DNA from: Hirundichthys speculiger
Lineage: Eukaryota > Chordata > Actinopteri > Beloniformes > Exocoetidae
Assembly: GCA_018398805.1 (NCBI GenBank)
Contig: JAGFBZ010000693.1
Coordinates: 310,001-374,000, forward strand
Direction: 5' to 3'
DNA: 64,000 nucleotides
Shown here: piece after piece, positions 1-58,238 of the stretch
Layout of the letters: every line of letters begins with the position of its first letter
Numbering within the stretch: position 1 is the stretch's first letter
Translations under genes and position numbers: made by a program
Notes under the pieces: model-generated
The model's database searches: none
What the model was told of the DNA's origin: nothing
What the model saw: the letters and a program-made list of their open reading frames with translations, nothing else

Positions 1-3000
1 AAGAAGCAGATGGCATTATCCAAATGTTATTGAAAGATATGTTATGAAATAAATATATAAATAATGTGAATAACCAAGAATGGGCAAAAAAGGAACAGGA
101 AGGCAGAGTCTGTGTCACCATCTGTCGGTCATTAGTGAACACAACAGGAATGCTGCACAGTTTAAGCTATTAAAGCAGAGAAGCAGTGATACAAACTTGG
201 AAACATTTACCAAAGTCCAAAGTGTAACTGAATCCAAACCAGGGGGCTTGTATTGAAACCATAAAGAATTGGACTAGCGTCTTAGAAATCATTGTGAGAA
301 ACATTTGAGGCCAATGGGATGAAGCCTCAGTTAATACACAATAACTTTATCTGTTGTTTTTGTGCATTTTTAATTCTAGTTGGACTTGAGTCATGGGTGC
401 AGTTCAGCCATAGGAATTTAATCTCTGCTTATTTGCTGTTTTACTTACACAGACCTCTAACTTAGATTTCAGCAGGAAAACTTTACTTTCCTACAGTTAA
501 TCCTTTTAAAAACATTAGTTCAATGCAGCGGTCAAAAATAAATACATTAATGTTATGTTTAGCTGAGCAAACATTTTCTATGTCCTGAGATTTCAGATAT
601 TTTTTTTAAGTTGTTTAAGTTTTTCATTAAAGATGCACATTTTTCAGTGAACTTCTTGGAGATAAACCCTTGCATGCTCACCTGTCCTACACTGCCAACA
701 GTGACTGATCCCTCACACAAGCTACAACACGTCATCACTCTGAGAGGATTGCACAGCTAAAAAGGATTACACCATTTTACTCTTTTTTTCAGCAAAACAG
801 CTTAACAAATTTGATCAGAGGAAAAAAAAAAGATGATAAAAGCATATCACACTGGAATATTTTGGGTGACTGATTATGCTCTTGTGTGACTGATGTTGTT
901 GAATCAGATAAACTGAGATTGTTTGACAACAACAACAACTAGTGCAACTGCAACAATCACTGTAACACAAAATAAATAACTTATTTTCAGTAAGCGCTTA
1001 TATGAACCTTATTTTAATTTTTTTTTTTTCTTAAAGGAATTACAGCATAAGAGTCCACCATATGTGTTAATCAAACACTTCTGTGTCACAGAAAAATAGT
1101 TAAATCACAACAATAAAAGGATTATGCAAAAAAAAAAATTGTCATGTAAAAAGATCCACATAAATTTTAAAGAATAAAACAGAATATAACACAATTAATT
1201 ACAAAAAAGCAACATAAAGAACTAAAGAAATAAATGTATCTGTGGAAAAGAAAAAAAAAGCAAATAATAGCACTGATGCTGTAAGACATAAAATTGCAAC
1301 ATTCAAAGCACCTTCCATCAGTGTACGGGACAGAGATGCTGGCAGGGGTCCTTTAGATCCTGTAGGTTGCCTGCTGAATTCTTAATCTGATTTGGATCTT
1401 CAGAGTTTTGAGGCCATGTCAGCACCATGAGTTTGTTGTTGTATTGCTTGAGCCTTTTCTGTACTGTTTTCAGAGTACTGCTGTCATCAAGGCACGGAGT
1501 TGCTACGGTGCAGCAATATAAGGTGACAGTCAGGGCCCAAGATTTATGTAACTAGGCAACCAATTTGGATAACTACACCCACAGATATTCACAATTTAAT
1601 GGATGATCTGTATATGCTATAACCAGACTAATGGTTATGTGGTAGATATATATATATTTTTTAAATATTGATTGTAAATAATCTCAAGTAGAATCATTGC
1701 TCTACCTGTGATTTTGCTGCACATGGCATAAAAACAGGTAGTTATTGGGTGTGAACGTGTAAAAGGGTAAACACTGTGTTTTACTGATGCTGAATAAAAT
1801 ATGTTTTGTCTAATTTTACACAATTGCTGTGGTTTTGGTGTCACAAAGGTTAAATGTCATCTTGTTGACAGCCAGAGAAAATGAATAAAGAACTCCGAGC
1901 AGTGAATAGGTCCTGTGCTCAATCAGGAAAAAGAACAAGTGGATTTCAGTCCAGCATACCATGACCTTAATCCGCTGGATTAAGCCATCAGCAAGTTCAC
2001 TCCAGGGTGTTTGTGTCTGTGTGCATGTGCTTGTGCCTGTGTGCTTTTTCTTTTAAGATAAATGTGTGCATTGCATTTGCTTACATGCTTTTGTATCAGG
2101 CGTAGGTATGAATGAGTTTAACAACTCTGATATCCAATTCCACATGTGTAGCCGCAGCAGGCAGGCGGACAGGGAGAGAAGTGCCCATGGGTTAAGAGCT
2201 AAAGCGGCTTGGCCCAGATGAAGATGACTCTCAGGCTCTCTGCCAATCAAAGCCCAGCCAACAGCACACTCTCACTGACATGGCAAGAGAATAAGTGAGC
2301 ATGGCAAAATGCACTCTTGAAATGTGCTACAAAAATGTATGGTGTTGGTGTATCCAATAGCAAAGACATCCATTGTCTTCACTCATTGTCTATACCGGGG
2401 GGGGGGGGGGAGGGGGGTCCTACCGGCGCCTGTCAGTGGACCACAGTATCATTCATATGTAACGCTAGATGCCACATGGTACCATCCCATCTGCGTCAAT
2501 ATTGCCACCATCTTGGAAAGGGGTTTTCTTCAGTGTTCCCAGTTCTTGATTGACTGAATAACATTATTATTTGGCTAAAATTGTTGTAACACAATTGATT
2601 ATATCTAATAAGCATCACCTGGTTTTATAAATAAATGTATGATTTCTGGAATCAGCACCAAAACACAAATAAAAACAACAAAAAACAAAAAACACCCTAG
2701 AACTGGAATATAAAAGTATTTTATAAGAAACCTGTCTGATATATAAAAAGGTGTGATGCATTTGCAATCATTTTATTAAATTAATATTACACTATTCATA
2801 AGATAATATGAAAATAATCAAATTAATATGAATAATAATTTACAGAATAATTGATTTTATACAATATTCTACAGAATAATTAATTCAGCATATTAATTAT
2901 TTTATACAAATCTACATAATGCAATAATTATAATAATAAAAATAATAACAATTACAACAGCAATAATCATCACTATTCCAAAATTCAATATTTCTATGAA

Positions 3001-3350
3001 AAAATACTATCAGATATCAATTGTCAGCAATTTAAAGCAAATCAGAAGGTACAAATATTAATATCAAATTACCTATCAATTAAAAAAAAATAAGACTCTA
3101 GTCTTAGGTACATACTTAGAAGAAGAAAAACAAAACTGCACATCTTTGGGCACAAAACAGAAAAACATTTGCTTTGTTTATGTGGTTTTACAATGCTTCA
3201 CAACCCTCACCAATACCTTTCAAAATTAACAATCATCTACTGGCCTTTGTAGCACATCCATCTATAGAGAGTACGCACTATACAGCCTGAAAATCCATGA
3301 CAGGAAACATTATAATATATAAATACTCTAAAAAATGTACACACACACAC
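1..3350. other. AT-rich upstream flank, no gene seen
   Basis: No ORF resembling a known protein and no recognised transposon. Contains poly-A runs, a G14/G6 run at 2397-2417 and a CA microsatellite near 3339-3354. Confidence 0.5.
2397..2417 (+). repeat. homopolymeric G run
   Basis: Fourteen G, one A, then six G. Capable of forming G-quadruplexes and prone to polymerase slippage. Confidence 0.85.
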
Positions 3351-3662
3351 ACACCAGCCGCTTCATTAGGTATACTTGTTCAATTGTTTGTTAACACAAT
3401 TCGCTAATCAGCCAATTACATAGCAGCAATGCTATGCTTTTTCGAATGTAGACATGGTTAAGGCGAAGTTGAAGTTGAAGCTGAAGTTGAAACCGAGCAT
3501 CCAAATGGGGAAGAAAGGTGATTTAAGTGGCTTTGAACTTGGCATTGTTGTTGGTGCCAGACAGGCTGGTCTGAGTATTTCAGAAACTGCTGATCTACTG
3601 GAATTTTCACACTCAACCATCTCTCAGGTTTACAAGAGGATGGTCTGAAAAAGAAAAAATAT
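3351..3662 (+). pseudogene. 5' fragment of a Tc1-like transposon
   Basis: The segment from GCCGCTTCATTAGGTATAC to AAGAAAAAATATC resembles the 5' part of a common fish Tc1 family. A short reading frame at 3454-3648 encodes MGKKGDLSGFELGIVVGARQ and ISETADLLEFS, the paired-like helix-turn-helix of a Tc1 transposase. The catalytic part is absent: the fragment ends abruptly against an oppositely oriented LINE. Near 3466-3493 an imperfect TTGAAG-like hexamer tract gives a Lys-Leu repeat. Confidence 0.75.
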
Positions 3663-4770
3663 CAAGCCACTCTGCGGGGGGAACTCATTTCAGTCGCTTG
3701 TATCCACTATCTCATTTTTTTTGGTCACTACCCACAGTTCATAATCATAGGTGAAAATAGGAACAAAGATGGACCAGTAAACAAAGAGCCTTGCCTTTTG
3801 GCTCAGCTGTCTTTGCACTACAACAGACTTTACCTCACTGCAGGTGCAGCACCAATCCTCCTGTCTATCTCCTGCTCCATTTCCATCACTCATGAACAAG
3901 ACCCCAAGATATTTAAACTCCTCCACTTGAGACAGAATCACACTCCCAACCTGGAGAGGGCTGTTTCTCCTCTTCCAACTTAAATCCATGGTTTGGAGGT
4001 GTTGATTCTTGGCCGTACTGCTTTGCACTCAAACATTAACCACTCCAGTGGGAGCTAAAAAGCCCCACCCAATGATGCCTACAGGACCACATCCTCTGCA
4101 AAAACCAGAGATGAAATCCTCACACCACCAAGCTTGAACCCCTCTGCTTTTTGGCAGCACTTAAAAATTCTATCCAATAAAAGTTATGAAACAGTGACAA
4201 AGGGCAGCCCTGACTGACTTCCACTCTCACCATAAAACAATCTTCACAATGTGAACCAAACTCTTGCTCTGTTCTTACAGGGAAGGAACGGCAATGACTC
4301 AATACCCCATACTCCTGGGGAACCTCCCACTGGTCATCCTGAGGGACATGGTTAAATGCCTTCTCCAAGTCCACAAAACACATGTGGACTGGTTGGGCAA
4401 ATTCCCATGCTCCCTCTAGGACCCTAGCAAGGGTCCAATGTTCCGCATCCAGGACGGAACCCACATTGTTCCTCCTGTATCCGAGGTTCAGTAATTGATC
4501 TGACTCTCTTCTCTAGCACTTCTACATAGACCTCACCAGAGAGCCTTAAGAGTGTGATTCCCCTGTAATTGGAACACACCCTCCAGTCCCCCTTCTTAAA
4601 AAGGTAAACCACCACCCCAGTCTGCCAATTCAGAGGTACGGCCAACGCAATGTTGCAGAGATGTTTCAACCAGGACAGTCCTACAACATCCAGACCCTTG
4701 AAGAACCTTGAAGTCACTTTCCATGGCCTCACCGAACTCCTCCCACATCCGAGTTATTGCCTCAGAGACC
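3663..4770 (-). mobile_element. LINE fragment (reverse transcriptase part), decayed
   Basis: Minus-strand reading frames carry YRGITLLRLSGEVYVEVLEK, EEQCGFRPGCGTLD, QPVHMCFVDLEKAFNHVPQ and VEEFKYLGVLF: a non-LTR retrotransposon reverse transcriptase and its downstream region, broken by stops and frameshifts. It is the same family as the long copy at 22605-25845. The 3' end is lost at the junction with the Tc1 fragment. Family name uncertain. Confidence 0.85.
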
Positions 4771-5049
4771 GCCAATACTGCAGCTCACTTGGCAGAACAT
4801 ACGCACATACACACACACACACATATAGATTCTATATATAGAATCCAGAATAGCACAGTTCATGGTGGAAGCTTGCTGCAGAGCTTGTCAATATTTTTCC
4901 TGGTTTTTCCTGTTTACTTTTTCATTTTTTAACACCTGTTTACCACCTGTTATGATGAGCAGGCATGGCTATGAGAGCCTGTTTACAAGCAAAAGGAGCT
5001 GATCATAATATCAAGATGCCAAATTACATCATCACTGTGACCCCAAGTA

Positions 5050-5600
5050 CCTCACGAGTTGAGGAGAAAACGCTGCAGTTACAGAGCAGGGGCAACGTGG
5101 AGAGAGAGAAAGAGGAAGTTTAAACCAGCTCTTCCCTCCTTCATAATTGGGAATGTGAGATCATCTCTCACTAACAAGATGGACAAGCTTGAAACGCTAA
5201 CAGCTACAAATCTGGAGCTTTGGCAAAGCAGTTTAATGTGTTTAAAAACATGGCTGCAGGGGCATATTACAGACTCCACCATGTCTCTGCCTACATTTCA
5301 GACAATCAGGGGAGGACAGAGATATGAAGAAAAGTGGAAAAAGCAAAGGTGATGGAATTGTGGGACTTGTAAACAACAGATGGTGTAATCCAGAACACTG
5401 TGAAACATTGTTTCTGCAGCCCAGATATTGAAGTGTTAGTTGTTAGTTTTCGTCCTTATTATTTACTAAGAGAGTTCACCAGTGTTCTTGATAATGACAG
5501 CGTACATCCCACCTTCATTCAACCATGTCTCTTTCTCTGCCACAATTTTGATGTTTTTAGTTTGTCAACTGCTTCAACAGAGAGAACCAGAACATCACTC
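5050..5600 (+). mobile_element. L2/CR1-group LINE fragment, 5' endonuclease part
   Basis: Reads PSFIIGNVRSSLTNKMDKLE and further residues typical of the start of the apurinic-type endonuclease in L2/CR1/Rex1-group LINEs. Interrupted by stops and by the repeat at about 5600-5837. Clade assignment is from motif recall, not a search. Confidence 0.6.
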
Positions 5601-5837
5601 GGAGAGGGCAGACCTCCACCAAGCGCAACAATTATCAAAAATTTGAAAGTGATCCGGAATCCAGGATTTCTTCCAGATCAGACCCAAAAGGAAATCAGTT
5701 CTTCCTTTTCACATTTCTGACAACTCCTGAAAATTTCATCAAAATACATCCATAACTTTTTGAGTTATCTTGTACACAGACAGACAAACATACAGATAAA
5801 CACCAGCAAAAACATAACCTCCTTGGCGGAGGTATTA
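5600..5837 (-). repeat. interspersed repeat with GGAGGTATTA end, inserted in the LINE
   Basis: Sequence from about 5640 to 5837 is the reverse complement of 36968-37147. Both copies share ACTTTTTGAGTTATCTTGTA and the terminal CTCCTTGGCGGAGGTATTA (or its complement). It separates two pieces of the surrounding LINE. Class unknown. Confidence 0.65.
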
Positions 5838-7060
5838 AAATGTTGGATTTGTTTTATGCAAACATCAGAGATGCAGACAGCTCCTTTGAACTACCTCCTC
5901 TAGGCAAAGCAGATCACAATCTGGTCTTTCTCTCTTTCACTTATAAAACCATCACCTTGTTCTGTTTTGACCATTGACTGTGGTTAGTGAGTCTTTTCTT
6001 TCTTTTCTGCTCATGTTTATTGTTTTCATTCAAACTGTTTGAGGAAATGGAAAAGAAAGCCGTCTCATTTCACTCAAAATTTGCTCGCAGTTTTTTTTTT
6101 TTTAAATAAGTCATGTCCAGATGAAAAGAGGGTGTGTAGGAGAGATGAGAGGCTCATTTATCTCCATAAAACCATTTGATCTGAAAAGAGTTGTAAACTT
6201 TGCCTCCTATTTTCAGTTACAATACAGACCTGGTGAGGATCAGAGGACTTTTGTTATACACATAACACAAGGTATACATTCATCTTTACATGACTTTATA
6301 ATGGATGACCAATGACTGTTGACAGGTGTGTATGGCAGGATCTGATCAAAGCTGAGGATAAATAATCAGAACCCAGAACAGATGGTGTTTTGGTTCCTGA
6401 AATTCTGTAAAAAGTAGTTGCAAGCCAGCTAGGCGACCATCTGCATAGAAATACATAGTTCGGAATACATCACAGCACAGAAAAGTGCTGTGATGTCACT
6501 AACAACCTCCTCATGGCCTCAGGCAATGGATTAATATCCATACTAGTTCTGCTCAGTGCTGCTTTTGATACCATCAATCACAGCAGTTTACTGCGCTAAT
6601 GAGAGCAAGTTCTTGGGATTAAAGAGACAGCACTTGTGTGGTTTAAATCATATTTATCTGACAGGTATGAGTTTGTTCCAAACACACAGTTTGTTAAACA
6701 CACACAAAGGAGCGTCTGCTATGACGTCCCACAGAGTTCAGTCCTTGGGCTAATTCTCTTAACTCGATATATGCTGCCTTTGGGAAATATTATACAGTGC
6801 TACGGCATAAATTTTAATTGCTATGCTGATGATACGCAGCTGTATTTGTCCATGAAGTCAGACGAAACAGAACTGTTAGCCAAACATCAGGCAAGTTTTA
6901 AAGACATTAAGATCTGTATGTCCACAAATTGTTTTTGGTCCCAAATACCTCAGGAATGGATTAGTCAAGTTTATGTCAATCTCCAGTACAACTGTGAGAA
7001 ACCTTGGAGATGTTTTCAATCAGGATATGTAGTTTAAACAGCATGTTATTCAGGTTTTGA
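5838..7060 (+). mobile_element. L2/CR1-group LINE fragment, endonuclease end and reverse transcriptase
   Basis: Near 5853-5935 the frame reads like LDLFYANIRDA and LGKADHNLVFL (endonuclease). Near 6520-6845 it encodes LSAAFDTINHSS, VPQSSVLGLIL and CYADDTQLYLS, the reverse transcriptase palm with its YADD catalytic box. Frameshifts and stops make it a dead copy. The long LINE family at 22605 is clearly different (FADDVVL). Confidence 0.75.
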
Positions 7061-7424
7061 AGGCAGCCTTTTTTTTACCTCCATAATATCGCCAATATTG
7101 GTAGTACCTTTCCCAGGGGAGAGGATGTAAAGCCTTTAGTAAAGCCTTTAGTTAGTCTAAACAATAGTGTGTTAGGGCTAATAGCCATAGCTACAGTTGC
7201 TGGAATGGCTGGACATAAGACTAGAGCAGGCTTGTCTTAAACATAGCCTTGTCGTAGCTATGCTGCTATTGGCCTGTGCTGCAGGGGGAAACCAACATGA
7301 TTCACTGAGCGGTGTCCTCACTTATTTTCATTTTGTGCACCAGTAAGACATATACCTATGTCTTGAATTTGAAAAAAAAAAATCTGAAAAAAAAAAAAAT
7401 CTGAAAAAAAAAAAAAATCAGATT
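7061..7424. other. no gene seen; A-rich stretch
   Basis: Probably decayed LINE sequence. Three poly-A tracts at 7371-7417 separated by TCTG look like tail remnants. Confidence 0.4.
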
Positions 7425-7802
7425 TTATTTTTCAATAAAGAAGGGCTCCCCGCCTGGGCCCTCCGTAGTGTCCCTTGCCACATTTGTAAGATATCCTGTA
7501 TAGGATATATGTTCTGTCCTATCTCCCTCCTCATCTCCTCCTTCAGCAGGAGAGTTCTGCTGCTGAAGTTCCTCCTCAAGGTTTCTTTCTCTTAAAGGGA
7601 AGTTTTTCCTTGCCATTGTTTGGCTTCAAGGGTTTTCTCCTGCTAGGAGAGTTTCTTACTTGCCTTCATTGGTTCTTTACTTAAGATTTAATTATATTAC
7701 TTAAATTACTAATATTTGCTCTGGGTCTCTGTAAAGTGCCTGGAGACTATTTGTATTGTAATAGATGCTATACAAATATAGCTGAATTGAAACTGAATTG
7801 AA
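7425..7802 (+). repeat. LINE/SINE-type 3' tail repeat
   Basis: Contains AAGGTTTCTTTCTCTTAAAG, TTTTTCCTTGCCATTG and GCTATACAAATATAGCTGAA and ends in a TTGAA tandem tail, the common 3' tail of fish LINE-related repeats. No coding capacity. Confidence 0.6.
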
Positions 7803-8264
7803 TTCTTTATGCCTTTCTTGAAGGAAATTCTTCATACCCTTTGTCTTATAGCAAGATGTACTATCATAGCAAAAAATAGTATAATCATAACAAAACATCC
7901 TGTCAATTGATGGAATCAGAAAAGTGCCCAAATTTTCAATGTAAACGTAAGCATTTATTGAAGATGTAATGACTACCATCTCCTCCATACTATTACCTGA
8001 CATCAACCCCAATTCATCAATGATTGTGGAAACGTGCATTTTTTATTCAGGCAGTCATCTTCATACATTTCATTGGAATGGCACCAAACTAAAGTACCAG
8101 CATCATCACCTTACCCAAATCAAACTGGTGATTCATCACTGAATATCACGTTCATCCTGTCAACCACAGTCATTGCTTGCTTTTTTTTTTAGCCCTCTGG
8201 AACCTTGTTTTTTTCTGATTTATGTCTTTTGTTAGATGCTTTGATGTCATCCATTTTGTTTGTA

Positions 8265-8659
8265 CAGTGATCCCTTACCCTTACAATCAAAATCCGTGAA
8301 CTGGAGCCGGTATCCCCCCAAGCCTAAACAATGTGTTTAAAATATGTTTAATCACTGCAAAAAAGTAGCGAGACACTGCAGTGACACAAGACAAAGGCTC
8401 AACTGTGGTCTTTCTGTTTCCCTCACAGCCTCTGGTCTCCAAACTTTAGTAAATCCATCTCGGCCAATCAGAGCACAGATTCTAGAGTTCTGGGCCGTCT
8501 GCGTTTCTCGTGTTGCTTACAGGAGGCTGTGAGTCATCGTTTGATGTTTCGCTGGCAGCTGCAGCCTCTCATTTGCTTTATTATAATATATTTCTGAAAG
8601 AAATCCACGAAGCACTAAAACCGCGGTACTCAAACCGCAAAGTGGCAAAGGGATCACTG
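8265..8659. mobile_element. pogo-like MITE, copy 1
   Basis: Begins CAGTGATCCCTTA and ends AGGGATCACTG, flanked on both sides by TA (target duplication). Internal sequence such as AATGTGTTTAAAATATGTTT and CACAGCCTCTGGTCTCCAAA is shared with copies at 16598 and 62808. About 395 bp, no transposase. Confidence 0.88.
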
Positions 8660-9945
8660 TACTTGGTCCAGATTTTAGACGCAGTTGACTTGGAACAACA
8701 AATATATTTTGCAATATTCTGTGATGATTTAACTTCTTTAAAAATGCTTCTTAAAGCCAGAAGGCTGAAGTGTTAAATAAAAATTGTTTTGTGGAACAGT
8801 CATTTTTTAAAAATGTTTGATGAGGAGTGTTAATTTGTGAAATATGTGACCAGGAAGAGATGTTTCTGTGATTAAAAGAAAAACATTTTAGTGAGCTAGA
8901 GGAGTGAGTAACTCCACCAAGCACAAGAGAGGTAAACAGAAAGTGACACAATACACCTTAGTGCCAATATTGCATTCCCCTCTAGTCGAATCCAATCACA
9001 GTGATTGACCCTAAGAAAGTCACTGGACTGTTGGTTTTGGTTTCTCTGTCAAACTTGATTTTTCTTCAGTTAACAGGCATTGAGTGTCCATGTGCTGCGG
9101 AGGGCTGAAGGGAGAGGTTTTGTACGTTTTTACTGTGTATTTCAGTAAGCCCTTAATAGCCCTTGTAATAGTCTGGATGTTCCTTTTTATCTCTGATTCT
9201 TAGTGGTCCTGACTACAAGGCATCTGTTCACCCCCCTACACCACCCTGAATGATTTGTTTGACCACAATATAAGGTTTGACAGTGGGATGGTGCATCCCA
9301 GGTGCCTTTGAACACAGAAAGGTTTAAACTATTAGTGGTTAAAGTTAGCATAAGGTTACATTTATTTTTGAAAAAATGGAAATATAAGTGTTCTTTCAGA
9401 TCTTTCTTTAAGGGACATTGTTTGTAATTTTTTTCACTCCTTTATTGACAACAAAAAGAATTTTCTGTCCATTTTTGCCCCTCAAAGACTTGATCAAAGT
9501 ACCTGATCATAATTAGCTGCAGTTACTTGGAACAGTTTACCTCTTCTTATACATACTGCTCAGACTACGCATGTACATTGATCAGCTTTGCTGTTTTTAA
9601 AAGTGCTCTATGAATTAATTTGACCTTGAGCAGGTTTTTTTAAAAAGAAACATCTCTTTTTTTTCTTTCTTTCCTCTAATACCTTATTACTACCTCTAAA
9701 TTACTCACATTTCATTCATTCGGAACATTTTGCAGGCAGTTCATTCAGTGCTTCTCTTTCATTTCAGTGCCCCTTAATTATCATAATGATAGTTTTAAAT
9801 CAATTGATTTAAAAAAGCTCCCACACACTCCAGGAGATGAAAATTCTGTCCACACACCCTGGCAGTCAATGTGGTAAGTCACAGAGTTTTAGAAGTGCAG
9901 CCTCCAGCTCTTCTAAAGATAATGGGTCATGACCATGCAGCAAAG
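8660..9945. other. upstream flank, no gene or known repeat seen
   Basis: Unique-looking sequence with no convincing reading frame; may contain distal promoter elements of slc12a5. Confidence 0.4.
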
Positions 9946-9953
9946 TATAAAAG
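9946..9953 (+). promoter_or_regulatory. candidate TATA box upstream of slc12a5
   Basis: TATAAAAG lies 622 bases upstream of the slc12a5 ATG in otherwise non-repetitive sequence. Transcription from here would give a 5' UTR of roughly 590 bases. No transcript evidence is available and the start site could equally be closer to 10500. Confidence 0.2.
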
Positions 9954-10567
9954 AGGAATGTGGTATGGAGGAAGTATAACAAAAGACGGATGAATGGATA
10001 GTAATAAAATGTAATCTTGTTTTCTGAAAAGAACATCAAAAGAGATGCTTTATGTCAAGAGGCAGTACTTTGATACTGACGTACATCGCCTTTGTCTCTC
10101 AATCCCTCTCCATCCATCTCTCATGATGAGATGGATGATGGTAGCAGTGCGTGAGGGGGCAGAAACAGGGAGGGAGGACGACGGGGATAATACCTTCTGA
10201 ATACATGATGAATGTAGTCATCAGGCTTAAACTGACTGGGGGGCAAGTGGCATGCAGAGAGTGTGCATGTGAGTGACATCGAGTACCAGCAACCACTCTG
10301 CCCTGCAACTGCTCACAGTCTCTCTACACACCACCTGATGAGAGACAGAGGGAATCACAGAACAGAGAGGTGAAGGAAAATACAAAATACAGCTTTCCTT
10401 TCTGTGTTTCTTTTTTCCCCATAAACACTGCAACAAAAGGCAGGAGGAAAGATGCTGTGAGACGCAGAAGTTAAGCTCTTCATATCTTTGGTTCCAGTCA
10501 GAGTTCTCTCTCAGCAACTAGATCAGCAGCCTTCTCTGTGTGCGCAGCCTGTTGAGGAGGAGAGGGG
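9954..10567 (+). promoter_or_regulatory. slc12a5: slc12a5 proximal upstream region and 5' UTR (inferred)
   Basis: The last 600 bases before the start codon are richer in GC than the surroundings and free of recognised transposons. The ATG context GAGAGGGGATGC has no upstream in-frame ATG close by. The transcription start is not defined by the sequence. Confidence 0.35.

Positions 10568-58238
<47,671 letters not shown>

Noticed and set aside
1416..1432. Possible RE-1/NRSF silencer (TCAGCACCATG half-site), as known in mammalian KCC2 regulation
   Set aside because: Only a half-site matches. A similar half-site occurs by chance near 2651, so this is not supported.
4800..4850. CA and TATA repeats considered as a promoter
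   Set aside because: Simple-sequence microsatellite at the edge of a dead LINE fragment.
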